Below, one piece after another: positions 35,409 to 45,805 of a stretch of 64,000 bases of DNA (the stretch's first letter is position 1; each line of letters begins with the position of its first letter). The notes beneath the pieces were generated by a model. That model searched no databases. It was not told the origin of the DNA and was given only the letters and a program-made list of their open reading frames with translations. Made by a program: the position numbers and the translations under genes. The stretch spans positions 930,001-994,000 of the forward strand of contig NZ_CP033365.1 of assembly GCF_013170825.1 (NCBI RefSeq), read 5' to 3'. This DNA comes from Mesorhizobium sp. NZP2298 (GTDB lineage: Bacteria > Pseudomonadota > Alphaproteobacteria > Rhizobiales > Rhizobiaceae).

Positions 35409-36296
35409 ATGAGCGAAGACCTTTCGAGAAAAAGACTGGGCCGTGGACTGGCCGCCCTGATCGGAGAAATCGATCGCCCGGCGGCACCGGAAAAGCCCGG
35501 CATGAGCGCCGATGGCAAGGTGCCGATCGAGTTCCTCAGTCCGAACCCGAAAAACCCGCGCCGGCACTTTGGCGACGCCGAACTGACCGACCTTGCCCAG
35601 TCGATCCGCGAACATGGCGTGGTGCAGCCGGTGGTGGCGCGGCCGTCGCCGACGCAGGCCGGGCGCTACGAGATCATCGCCGGCGAGCGCCGCTGGCGGG
35701 CGGCGCAGCGCGCCGGGCTGACCGAGATCCCGGTCATCATCCGCGAAGTCAACGACCGCACCGCACTTGAACTGGCGATCATCGAGAACGTCCAGCGCAC
35801 CGACCTCAACGCGGTCGAGGAGGCGCTGGGCTACCAGCAATTGATCGACGAGCACGGCTACACCCAGGCCGATCTCGGCAACGTCATCGGCAAGAGCCGC
35901 AGCCATGTCGCCAACACGCTCAGGCTGCTGAAGCTGCCGGAAGTGATCCGCGACATGCTGGTCGACGGCGCGCTGTCGGCCGGCCACGCCCGCACGCTGG
36001 TGACGGCGGACGATCCGGCGGGTCTCGCCAAGCGCATCGTCGAAGAGGGCCTTTCGGTGCGCCAGGCCGAGGCGCTGGCCCAGATGCCGGCGGGTCCGAC
36101 GCCTTCCAAGCCGAAGCAGGCGCAAGCCGCGCCGGAAAAGGACACCGACACGCTGGCGCTGGAAAAGCTGATGACCGACACGCTCGGCATGATCGTGGCC
36201 ATCGATCACAAGGGCAAGGGCGGCGAACTTCGCGTTTCGTATCGCTCGCTGGAGCAGCTCGATGAGCTGTGCCGGAGGTTGAAGCAGGAGCGGTAA
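35409..36296 (+). CDS. parB: Chromosome partitioning protein ParB
   Basis: 295-aa CTP-dependent DNA clamp that loads at parS. The N-terminal ParA-contact peptide is KRLGRGLAALIGE (about 8-20). The CTPase region has SPNPKNPRRHF and GERRWRAAQRAGL (about 92-104). The central HTH for parS is QADLGNVIGKSRSHVANTLRLLKLP, and the C-terminal dimer domain is LEKLMTDTLGMIVAIDHKGKGG to the end. Cognate sites are at 31708-31894, 33900 and possibly 25506. Confidence 0.97.
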   Translation: MSEDLSRKRLGRGLAALIGEIDRPAAPEKPGMSADGKVPIEFLSPNPKNPRRHFGDAELTDLAQSIREHGVVQPVVARPSPTQAGRYEIIAGERRWRAAQRAGLTEIPVIIREVNDRTALELAIIENVQRTDLNAVEEALGYQQLIDEHGYTQADLGNVIGKSRSHVANTLRLLKLPEVIRDMLVDGALSAGHARTLVTADDPAGLAKRIVEEGLSVRQAEALAQMPAGPTPSKPKQAQAAPEKDTDTLALEKLMTDTLGMIVAIDHKGKGGELRVSYRSLEQLDELCRRLKQER

Positions 36297-36662
36297 TTAG
36301 CCGACGAACTTATCTTGGATTCAAGGGCTGGCTGCCAGGCCGGCCCTTCTTTTATGGCGCTGGTGATTGGGCAAAAGGCCGAAGCGCTGATCTTACCCCT
36401 TTAGGGGGAGATGGCCGGCAGGCCAGAAGAGGTCGGTACGACCTGGTGCTAGCCTCGATTCGCCGCAAGGAGGTCGCATCCAGCCGCACCGACCCTTGTG
36501 GAAAAGGCTCTCCCGTCAGGAGATGGGATCGCAAAGGTGTCGGGTGTCGCCCTGCTGCTTTATGGCGCGGCGGTGCTCGTCTTTCCACAGACGCTGCCAA
36601 CCTTTCAGCCGGCGGGCGCCATGATGATGAATTGACCAATGGAAGCAGGGAAGAGCGTTCTC
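36297..36662. other. 366-bp gap between parB and holA with a repeat fragment
   Basis: Convergent intergenic region. Around 36393-36450 it contains TTACCCCTTTAGGGGGAGAT followed by GGCCGGCAGGCC, related to other CCCCTNNAGGGG repeats of rhizobia, and an AGGTCGGTACGACCT palindrome just after it. No open frame with a start site and coding bias is seen. Confidence 0.5.
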
Positions 36663-37706
36663 CTACCGCTGCCCCAGCCTCGCGCTTTCCACCGCAATCC
36701 CCAGCAGCGCCTGTCGTGCCAGTGCCACCGAAAGATCCGGCCGCCGCCGTGTCTGCAATACGGCGGTCTGCAGCCGGGTCAGCGCGCGGCTGAGCGCCTC
36801 GCTGCTCCAGCGATCGAGCGCCTTCTCCACCAGCTTGCGCCTTGAGAAGAAGACCGGTGGGCGGGCGCCGGCAACGACCGACGCGGCGTTGCGGCCGCCA
36901 GAGTCCATCTGGCCGCGCATGATCTGGATCTGCTGCAACTGGCGCATGGCGGAGGAGAGCACCAGGAAGGGCGGGCCGCCGGACTGGCAATGGCGGGTGA
37001 AGGCGGTGTCGAAGTCGCCGACCTTGCCTTCGAGCAGCGCGTCGACGGCGTCGTCGAAAGAGGCACCGGACACGTCGCCCGACATGGCCCGGACCTCTTC
37101 CAGGCCGATGTCCTTCTGGCCGTGGGCATAGAGAATGAGCTTTTCGATCTCGCCGCGCGAGGCCAGCCGGTCGCCGCCGAGATTGCGGCGCAGCGCCTGT
37201 CTGGCTTCCATGGTCATCGACATGCCGGCCTTGCGCAGCTCGTCGTCGATGACGGTGTCGATATCGCGGGCTTCATCGGCATAGCAAGGCAGCGCCATGG
37301 CGTTGTCCGCGCCCTCGACCACGGCGCGCAGGCCGACGCCTTTCTTGAGATCGCCGGCCTCGATCAGGATGATGGCATCGCGCGCCGGCTCCGCCGTCAG
37401 CGCCTTGACGTCCTCGGCCAGCGCCTTCTGCCCGGTGGCATTGCGCACCCAAAGCAGGCGCCGGTCGGAAAACATCGGCACGGTGCGGGCCTCGTCGAGC
37501 AGCCGGCCCTCGTCGCGGTCGACCTCCGAGCCCTCGAGCCGCACCACGGAGAACGGGTCGTCGAGCGGCAGGCCGGTCTTTTCGGCAAAGGCCTTGGCGC
37601 GCTCGGAGACGAGGCCGCGGTCGGGGCCGTAAAGCAGGACGATCGACATGCGCGCGTCCGGCTTCGCGAGCCAGGAATCGACCTCGAAAGCTTTCTTCTG
37701 TGCCAT
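36663..37706 (-). CDS. holA: DNA polymerase III delta subunit
   Basis: 347-aa clamp-loader subunit that opens the beta ring. Features are the N-terminal VLLYGPDRGLVSERAKAFAE (about 23-42), DGRLLDEARTVPMFSDRRLLWVRNA, DAIILIEAGDLKKGVGLR and the C-terminal collar domain with LSSAMRQLQQIQIMRGQMD. It is convergent with parB. In many rhizobia leuS and lptE precede holA; here the upstream region is a repeat-rich gap and then the bkd operon. Confidence 0.93.
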   Translation of the reverse strand: MAQKKAFEVDSWLAKPDARMSIVLLYGPDRGLVSERAKAFAEKTGLPLDDPFSVVRLEGSEVDRDEGRLLDEARTVPMFSDRRLLWVRNATGQKALAEDVKALTAEPARDAIILIEAGDLKKGVGLRAVVEGADNAMALPCYADEARDIDTVIDDELRKAGMSMTMEARQALRRNLGGDRLASRGEIEKLILYAHGQKDIGLEEVRAMSGDVSGASFDDAVDALLEGKVGDFDTAFTRHCQSGGPPFLVLSSAMRQLQQIQIMRGQMDSGGRNAASVVAGARPPVFFSRRKLVEKALDRWSSEALSRALTRLQTAVLQTRRRPDLSVALARQALLGIAVESARLGQR

Positions 37707-39478
<1,772 letters not shown>

Positions 39479-39481
39479 GCC

Positions 39482-40495
39482 ATGCCGAGACGGACCATGA
39501 TCGAGGCGATCCGCGACGCCATGGATGTGTCGATGGGACGTGACGAGCGCGTTGTCGTGTTCGGTGAGGATGTCGGTTTCTTCGGCGGCGTCTTCCGCTG
39601 CACGCAGGGCCTGCAGGCGAAATACGGCAAGAGCCGCTGTTTCGACGCGCCGATCAACGAATCCGGCATTGTCGGCTCGGCCATCGGCATGGCCGCCTAT
39701 GGCTTGAAGCCGTGCGTGGAGATTCAGTTTGCCGACTACATGTATCCGGCCTACGACCAGCTCACCCAGGAAGCGGCACGGCTGCGCTACCGCTCGAATG
39801 GCGATTTCACCTGCCCGATCGTCGTCCGTATGCCAACCGGCGGCGGCATCTTCGGCGGCCAGACGCATAGCCAGAGTCCTGAAGCCCTGTTCACCCATGT
39901 GTCCGGGCTGAAGACGGTGGTGCCGTCCAACCCGCATGATGCCAAGGGGCTGCTGATCGCGGCGATCGAGGATCCCGACCCGGTCATCTTCCTCGAACCG
40001 AAACGGCTCTACAACGGCCCCTTCGATGGCCACCACGACCGACCGGTGACGCCGTGGTCGAAGCACGAGCTCGGCGAGGTCGCCGATGGTCACTACACCG
40101 TGCCGCTCGGCAAGGCGGCGATCCGCAGGGCCGGCTCGGCGGTCACCGTGCTCGCCTATGGCACCATGGTCTATGTCGCGCAAGCCGCGGCCGAGGAAAC
40201 CGGCATCGATGCCGAGATCATCGATCTGAGGACGCTGTTGCCGCTCGACCTCGACACCATTGTTACCTCGGTCAAGAAGACCGGGCGCTGCGTCGTGGTG
40301 CATGAGGCGACGCTGACCTCAGGCTTCGGCGCCGAGCTTTCGGCGCTCGTCCAGGAAAACTGCTTCTATCATCTGGAGGCGCCGGTGGCGCGGGTCGCCG
40401 GCTGGGACACGCCCTATCCGCACGCGCAGGAATGGGACTATTTCCCCGGTCCCGCCCGGGTCGGCCGCGCGCTGATTGAAACCATGGGAGCTTAA
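39482..40495 (+). CDS. bkdA2: Branched-chain 2-oxo acid dehydrogenase E1 beta
   Basis: 337-aa transketolase-like subunit. It has ERVVVFGEDVGFFGGVFRCTQGL near the N-terminus, FDAPINESGIVGSAIGMAAYGLKP, and GGGIFGGQTHSQSPEALFTHVSGLKTVVPSNPHDAKGLL. The C-terminal half has IDLRTLLPLDLDTI and VVHEATLTSGFGAELSAL. It starts 3 bp after the E1 alpha stop and pairs with it as the alpha2-beta2 E1. Confidence 0.95.
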   Translation: MPRRTMIEAIRDAMDVSMGRDERVVVFGEDVGFFGGVFRCTQGLQAKYGKSRCFDAPINESGIVGSAIGMAAYGLKPCVEIQFADYMYPAYDQLTQEAARLRYRSNGDFTCPIVVRMPTGGGIFGGQTHSQSPEALFTHVSGLKTVVPSNPHDAKGLLIAAIEDPDPVIFLEPKRLYNGPFDGHHDRPVTPWSKHELGEVADGHYTVPLGKAAIRRAGSAVTVLAYGTMVYVAQAAAEETGIDAEIIDLRTLLPLDLDTIVTSVKKTGRCVVVHEATLTSGFGAELSALVQENCFYHLEAPVARVAGWDTPYPHAQEWDYFPGPARVGRALIETMGA

Positions 40496-40496
40496 G

Positions 40497-41828
40497 ATGG
40501 GCGAACACATCATCAAGCTGCCCGATGTCGGCGAGGGTGTCGCCGAGGCCGAACTCGTCGAATGGCACGTCAAGGTCGGCGATATCGTGCGCGAGGACAC
40601 GGTGCTCGCCGCCGTGATGACCGACAAGGCGACGGTCGAAATCCCTTCGCCGGTCGATGGCGAGATCCTGTGGCTGGGCGCCGAGATCGGCGACACGGTG
40701 GCGATCGGCTCGCCGATCGTGCGGCTGAAAGTGGCGGGCGAGGGCAATGTAACGCCTAAGGGTGGCGCCAAGGCCGAGGCAGCGGTGGCCGAACCTCCGG
40801 TGAAGCTTCCGACGCCGAAGCTGGAGAGCGCCGAGCCGGACGCGAAGACCAAGCCAAAGGAAAGTGACCCGGAGGCGAAACCCGCTCCGGTCATTTCGAA
40901 AAGCATCGGGCAGACGTCCGTCTCCGGCGCCCCGCGGCCGGAGGGCGAAAAACCGCTAGCGTCGCCGGCCGTGCGCCTGCGGGCGAAAGAGGCCGGCATC
41001 GATCTCAGGCAGGTCGCGGGAAGCGGCCCAGCCGGCCGCATCGGCCACGAGGACATCGAGGCCTTCCTGGCGCGCGGGCCGCAGGTGGCCAAGGCATCGG
41101 GCCTCGCTCGCAACGACACGGTCGAGGACATCAAGGTGGTCGGTCTGCGGCGCAAGATCGCCGAGAAGATGACGCTGTCCAAGTCGCGCATCCCGCACAT
41201 CACCTATGTCGAGGAAATCGACGTCACCGCGCTGGAGGAATTGCGCGCCGCGCTCAACAAGGAAAAGCGCGTTGCCAGGGGTGGCGTGGAGAGGCCGAAG
41301 CTGACGCTGCTGCCGTTCCTTATGCGGGCGATGGTCAAGGCGATCGCGGACCAGCCCCAGCTCAATTCGCTGTTCGACGACGAGGCCGGCATCATCCACC
41401 AGCATGGCGGCATCCATATCGGCATCGCAGCACAAACACCGTCCGGGCTGGTGGTTCCTGTCGTCAAGCATGCCGAGGCGCGCGACATCTGGGATTGCGG
41501 CGCCGAGGTCGTCAGGCTGGCCGAGGCGGCAAAGTCCGGCACGGCGACGCGCGAGGAGCTTACCGGCTCCACCATCACCATCACCTCGCTTGGCGCAATG
41601 GGCGGCGTGGCGACGACCCCGGTCATCAACCATCCGGAAGTGGCGATCATCGGTGTCAACAAGATGATGGTGCGGCCGGTGTGGGACGGCACGCAGTTCA
41701 TCCCGCGCAAGATGATGAACCTGTCGTCGAGCTTCGACCACCGCGTCATTGACGGCTGGAATGCGGCGGTGTTCATCCAGCGCATCAAGGCGCTGCTGGA
41801 AACGCCGGCGCTGATTTTCGTGGATTGA
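40497..41828 (+). CDS. bkdB: Branched-chain 2-oxo acid dehydrogenase E2 (lipoamide acyltransferase)
   Basis: 443-aa core subunit. One N-terminal lipoyl domain (about 3-78) has the lipoylated Lys44 in VMTDKATVEIPSP. A long Pro/Lys linker follows, then the E1/E3-binding domain (SPAVRLRAKEAGIDLRQVAGSGPAGRI). The catalytic acyltransferase domain ends with the active-site segment SSSFDHRVIDGWNAAVFIQRIK. It starts 1 bp after bkdA2. Confidence 0.95.
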   Translation: MGEHIIKLPDVGEGVAEAELVEWHVKVGDIVREDTVLAAVMTDKATVEIPSPVDGEILWLGAEIGDTVAIGSPIVRLKVAGEGNVTPKGGAKAEAAVAEPPVKLPTPKLESAEPDAKTKPKESDPEAKPAPVISKSIGQTSVSGAPRPEGEKPLASPAVRLRAKEAGIDLRQVAGSGPAGRIGHEDIEAFLARGPQVAKASGLARNDTVEDIKVVGLRRKIAEKMTLSKSRIPHITYVEEIDVTALEELRAALNKEKRVARGGVERPKLTLLPFLMRAMVKAIADQPQLNSLFDDEAGIIHQHGGIHIGIAAQTPSGLVVPVVKHAEARDIWDCGAEVVRLAEAAKSGTATREELTGSTITITSLGAMGGVATTPVINHPEVAIIGVNKMMVRPVWDGTQFIPRKMMNLSSSFDHRVIDGWNAAVFIQRIKALLETPALIFVD

Positions 41829-41913
41829 GGGCAATGGCTTTGGCTCGGTCGCCGCTGACAAGTTCCTGGCCGCCGAGCGGTGTCGCCTGTGATTGGCTCC
41901 AGCCCTCCACGCG

Positions 41914-42073
41914 TTCGTCATCCTCGGGCTTGACCCGAGGATCCATGCCGCGACCGACGTCGAAGGGGGCGGCGGAGCAGAATTCCGCACCGCTGCAACG
42001 CACGAGCGTCACGGCATGGATCCCGGGCTCTACGCGCGTCGCTACGTTCCTTGCTCCGCCCCGGGATGACGAA
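41914..42073. repeat. Bounded intergenic palindromic element, copy 3
   Basis: 160-bp element with termini TTCGTCATCC and GGATGACGAA and opposed GGATCCATGCC / GGCATGGATCC units. It lies between bkdB and the E3 gene, inside what should be one operon. The other bases of the 319-bp gap show no gene. Confidence 0.85.
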
Positions 42074-42147
42074 GGCGCGAGCGCCTCGGCCAATCCTAGA
42101 CGTAAGCGATACGGCACGAAGGCAAGGCGACCGATCGAGGTGACCCC

Positions 42148-43542
42148 ATGAAAGAAATCTCCTGCAAGCTGCTCGTCATCGGCGCCGGTCCGGGCGGCTA
42201 TATCTCAGCCATCCGTGCCGGCCAGCTCGGCGTCGATACGGTCATCGTCGAGGCCGGAAAACCGGGCGGCACCTGCCTAAATGTCGGCTGCATTCCGTCG
42301 AAGGCGCTGATCCATGCGGCGGAGGAATTCGAGAAAGTGTCGCATATGGCTGGCGGCAAGAGCCCGCTCGGCATTTCGGTCACCGCGCCCGCGCTCGACC
42401 TTGCCAGGACCGTCGCCTGGAAGGACGGCATTGTCAGCCGGCTCAACAGCGGCGTTGCCGGCCTGCTCAAGAAGGCTGGTGTAAAGACCGTGCAGGGCTG
42501 GGCGACGTTCCGCGACGGCAAGACCGTCGAGGTCGAGACCGAGATCGGAAGCCAGATGATCCGCGCCGAAACCATCGTCATCGCCACCGGTTCGGCGCCG
42601 GTCGAGCTGCCTTCTCTTCCCTTTGGCGGGCCTGTCATATCGTCGACGGACGCGCTGGCTCTGAGCGAGGTTCCCAGGAAACTCGCGGTGGTGGGTGGTG
42701 GCTATATCGGGCTGGAGCTCGGCATGGCCTTCGCTAAAATGGGCGCCAAGGTCACGGTGGTCGAGGCCTTGCCGCGCGTGCTGGCGCAGTATGACGCCGA
42801 ACTCACCCGGCCTGTCGTCAAGCGGCTCGCCACACTCGGGATCGAGGTGATGACAGGCGCAAAGGCCAAGGGCCTGTCCACGAAGGGCGATGCCCTGCTG
42901 GTCGAAATAGCGGATGGCAAGAGTGCCAAGGTCGCCGCGGACAAGATCCTGGTCACGGTGGGACGCAAGCCGGTGACGGAAGGTTGGGGCCTCGAGCAGA
43001 TCGACCTCGACATGGCCGGCAAATTCATCAAGATCGACGACCAGTGCCGCACCTCGATGCGCGGCATCTTCGCCATCGGCGACGTGACCGGAGAGCCGAT
43101 GCTGGCGCACCGGGCGATGGCGCAAGGCGAAATGGTGGCCGAGATCGTCGCCGGCCACAAGCGCAGCTGGGACAAGCGGGCAATCCCCGCCGTCTGCTTC
43201 ACCGATCCGGAGCTGGTGACGGCCGGCCTGTCGCCCGAAGAGGCCAAGGCTCAGGGCGAGGTCAAGATCGGCCTGTTCCCGTTCGCCGCCAACGGACGGG
43301 CGATGACGAAGATGGGCGAAGATGGTTTCGTCCGCGTCGTCGCCCGCGCGGACAACCATCTGGTGCTCGGCATCCAGGCGGTCGGGCAGGGCGTGTCGGA
43401 ACTGTCGGCGGCTTTCGGGCTGGCGCTGGAAATGGGCGCGCGGCTGGAGGATATCGCCGGCACGATACATGCCCATCCGACGCAAGGTGAGGGCTTCCAG
43501 GAAGCGGCGCTGAAGGCGCTGGGCCACGCGCTGCATATTTGA
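42148..43542 (+). CDS. lpdA: Dihydrolipoyl dehydrogenase (E3)
   Basis: 464-aa FAD disulfide oxidoreductase that reoxidises the E2 lipoamide with NAD+. It has the FAD motif [19 protein letters not shown] (about 10-28), redox cysteines Cys43 and Cys48 in [15 protein letters not shown], the NAD motif [20 protein letters not shown], and the C-terminal catalytic His in [15 protein letters not shown]. It completes the bkd complex, though separated from bkdB by the repeat element. Confidence 0.95.
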   Translation: MKEISCKLLVIGAGPGGYISAIRAGQLGVDTVIVEAGKPGGTCLNVGCIPSKALIHAAEEFEKVSHMAGGKSPLGISVTAPALDLARTVAWKDGIVSRLNSGVAGLLKKAGVKTVQGWATFRDGKTVEVETEIGSQMIRAETIVIATGSAPVELPSLPFGGPVISSTDALALSEVPRKLAVVGGGYIGLELGMAFAKMGAKVTVVEALPRVLAQYDAELTRPVVKRLATLGIEVMTGAKAKGLSTKGDALLVEIADGKSAKVAADKILVTVGRKPVTEGWGLEQIDLDMAGKFIKIDDQCRTSMRGIFAIGDVTGEPMLAHRAMAQGEMVAEIVAGHKRSWDKRAIPAVCFTDPELVTAGLSPEEAKAQGEVKIGLFPFAANGRAMTKMGEDGFVRVVARADNHLVLGIQAVGQGVSELSAAFGLALEMGARLEDIAGTIHAHPTQGEGFQEAALKALGHALHI

Positions 43543-43547
43543 GCGGT

Positions 43548-43684
43548 TACCCTCCCCTTGTGGGGAGGGTCGATCCGCGAAGCGGAGCGGGGGCCTCGCC
43601 GACCGTCGGCGCTCACCCCACCCGTCTCGCGATTTCCGCTTCGCTCCGATTGCGTGCAGACCCTTCCCACAAGGGGGAGCGTAA
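43548..43684. repeat. CCCTCCCC-type intergenic repeat, two arms
   Basis: The left arm ACCCTCCCCTTGTGGGGAGG plus CGATCCGCGAAGCGGAGCGG faces a right arm with CTTCGCTCCGATTGCGTG and CCCTTCCCACAAGGGGGAG. It is related to 28228-28274. It lies between convergent lpdA and the saccharopine-dehydrogenase-like gene. Confidence 0.7.
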
Positions 43685-43689
43685 AAAGC

Positions 43690-44793
43690 TCAGCTCGCCA
43701 GCCGGCTCACCATCTCGTGCTGCGCATACGCGCGCCCAAAGCGGTTGGCCAGAAATGCATCCAGCGCGATGTCTTCCTGCTTGACGAACCCGGTTGCCGG
43801 CAGGCTGCCGTCGGCCAGCATGTCGAGCACGGCGCAGATGCCGGACGCCGTGGTGATCTGGATGGCGCTGCGCAGCTGGTTGCCGACGCGCTGCGAATAG
43901 ATCTTGTTGGCGTAGGTCTCCTGCAGCAGTCGGCCGTTGCGGCGCCCGGAGACGGTGACGAAGACGATGACCACGTCCTGCAGCGTCGCCGGCAAAGCAC
44001 TTTCGAAGATGTCCTTCAGCACGTCGCGGCGGTGGCGCAGGCCGAGATCGTGGAGCAGCGCCTTCATGATCGCGGCATGGCCGGGATAGCGGATGGTGCG
44101 GTAGTTCAGCGTGCGTACCTTGCCCTTCAGCGTCTCAGCCAGCGTGCCCAGCCCGCCCGACGTGTTGAACGCCTCGTAGGTGACGCCGTCGAGCGAGAAT
44201 TCCTCGCGCTCCTCCAGCGGCGGCACTTCGATTAGCTCGCCCTCGACGATCGCCTCGCAGGGCTCGCAATATTCGTTGATGACGCCGTCGGTGCTCCAGG
44301 TGAGATTGTAGTTCAGCGCGTTGGACGGATATTGCGGCAAGGCGCCGACGCGCATGCGCACGCTTTCGAGCGTGTCGAAGCGGCTGGCGAGATCATTGGC
44401 GACGATCGAGATGAAGCCCGGCGCCAGCCCGCATTGCGGAATGAAGGCGCTCTTGCCAGAACGCGCCAGTTCCTTGACGCGGCGGGTCGAGACGACGTCC
44501 TCGGTGAGGTCGAGATAGTGCACGCCGGCGCTGGCCGCGGCCTCGGCGATGCGCGTGGTGAGATGGAAGGGGGCGGCGCTGAGCACCGCGAACTTGCCGG
44601 CGAGCGCCGCTTCCAGCGCGCCGACCGCCGCGATGTCGAGTTCGAGCGTCTCGACGCCGGCGGGCACTTCGGCCGCGGCGAGCTGCGCCGCGGAGCGGTC
44701 GACAAGGATAACGTGGTAGTCGCCCGTCGCGGCGAGCATCCCGGCAATGGTCGAGCCGATCTTGCCGGCGCCGACGATAACGATGTTGTTCAT
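43690..44793 (-). CDS. Saccharopine dehydrogenase family protein
   Basis: 367-aa NAD(P)-dependent oxidoreductase. The N-terminal Rossmann motif is NNIVIVGAGKIGSTIAGMLAATGDY (2-26), followed by VDRSAAQLAAAEVPAGVETLELD. The substrate domain has CGLAPGFISIVANDLAS and YNLTWSTDGVINEYCEP, as in lysine-forming saccharopine dehydrogenases. The ATG at 44793 has a GGAG site; the frame is open upstream. It is divergent from an Lrp/AsnC regulator, a classic amino-acid-catabolism pairing, so a role in lysine breakdown is likely. Lysine 6-dehydrogenase or carboxynorspermidine-type activity are alternatives. Confidence 0.87.
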   Translation of the reverse strand: MNNIVIVGAGKIGSTIAGMLAATGDYHVILVDRSAAQLAAAEVPAGVETLELDIAAVGALEAALAGKFAVLSAAPFHLTTRIAEAAASAGVHYLDLTEDVVSTRRVKELARSGKSAFIPQCGLAPGFISIVANDLASRFDTLESVRMRVGALPQYPSNALNYNLTWSTDGVINEYCEPCEAIVEGELIEVPPLEEREEFSLDGVTYEAFNTSGGLGTLAETLKGKVRTLNYRTIRYPGHAAIMKALLHDLGLRHRRDVLKDIFESALPATLQDVVIVFVTVSGRRNGRLLQETYANKIYSQRVGNQLRSAIQITTASGICAVLDMLADGSLPATGFVKQEDIALDAFLANRFGRAYAQHEMVSRLAS

Positions 44794-44915
44794 GGTCAAA
44801 TACTCCTGCCAAATTCGATTTGGCGGAATCATCGCAGCTTGCCTGTCGAAAGGAAGTGTGGAATCTGGCAGAGTGAACCCTAACATTAGGCAATTTGCCG
44901 AAGGGATTCGTCGAA

Positions 44916-45344
44916 ATGCTCAGTGAAGCCGAACAGGCCCTGCTTTCCCTGCTGCGCGCCAACGCGCGCGCATCGACGGCCGAACTGGCGCGGCAGCTCG
45001 GTGTGTCGCGCACGACGGTACAGAGCCGGATCGAGCGGCTGGAGCAGCGCGGCATCATTGCAGGCTACGGCGTCAGGCTCTCGGCGGACTACGAGCAAGG
45101 GCTTGTCAAGGCACATGTGCTGCTCACCGTCACGCCGAAGCTTGCCGACAGAGTGGTGCGGGCTCTGCAGGCGCTGCCGCCGGTCAGGACGCTGCATTCC
45201 GTCAGCGGCAATTTCGACATGATCGTCATTGTCGACGCCCCGTCGATCCGCGACCTCGACGCGCTGCTCGACCGGATCGGCGCCATGGACGGCGTCGAGC
45301 GGACCTCATCTTCGATCATCCTGTCGACGCGCATCGACCGCTGA
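44916..45344 (+). CDS. Lrp/AsnC-family transcriptional regulator
   Basis: 142-aa regulator with an N-terminal winged helix (LLRANARASTAELARQLGVSRTTVQSRIERLEQRGIIAGYG) and a C-terminal RAM/AsnC ligand domain (VKAHVLLTVTPKLADRVVRALQALPPVRTLHSVSGNFDMIVIVDA). The ATG at 44916 has a GAAGGGA site; a TTG at 44895 is possible. It shares the 122-bp divergent promoter region with the saccharopine-dehydrogenase-like gene and probably controls it in response to an amino acid such as lysine. Confidence 0.9.
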   Translation: MLSEAEQALLSLLRANARASTAELARQLGVSRTTVQSRIERLEQRGIIAGYGVRLSADYEQGLVKAHVLLTVTPKLADRVVRALQALPPVRTLHSVSGNFDMIVIVDAPSIRDLDALLDRIGAMDGVERTSSSIILSTRIDR

Positions 45345-45474
45345 ACGTCGTGCCCTTACCGATTTGTAAAAACCCGGCAAGACGTCCGTATTCTCCATCG
45401 GACATAGTCGCGCATGACCCGCTGCCGCAGCCTGGATCCCCGGCCAGCAAGCCCGTCGCGTTAGGAGTTTCGTC

Positions 45475-45618
45475 ATGCAGGGCCGCGGCCATTCCTCAGG
45501 CAACTGGATCCGTGTCGCCATGCCCGTGGCGTTGCTGGCCATGGCCTGCCTTCTGCTCGTCATGTCCGGGCACCCGACGGGCGTCGACGAGCGGTCCTAC
45601 CTGGTCTGGATATGGTGA
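45475..45618 (+). CDS. Small single-membrane-segment protein, possibly truncated by a frameshift
   Basis: 47-aa frame with an AGGAG site 7 bp before its ATG and one hydrophobic segment (VAMPVALLAMACLLLVMSG). After SYLVWIW it meets a TGA. In the next frame coding-like sequence goes on to 45724 (DLVRDMGGWAASDPAAASYL and LDTSGLPGFVE), so an intact protein of about 80 aa may have been split by a frameshift or a sequencing error. Unknown family. Confidence 0.5.
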   Translation: MQGRGHSSGNWIRVAMPVALLAMACLLLVMSGHPTGVDERSYLVWIW

Positions 45619-45805
45619 TCTTGTCCGGGATATGGGAGGCTGGGCCGCGAGCGACCCGGCCGCCGCTTCCTACTTGGCGGGCTGGATGCTCGACACCAGC
45701 GGTCTGCCTGGTTTTGTCGAATAGGTGACGATCACCTTCTCGCCGGCCTTCAACGTCTCGACCTCTATGGGTAAGAGCGACACGGGGCGGACAACCATTC
45801 GCCGG

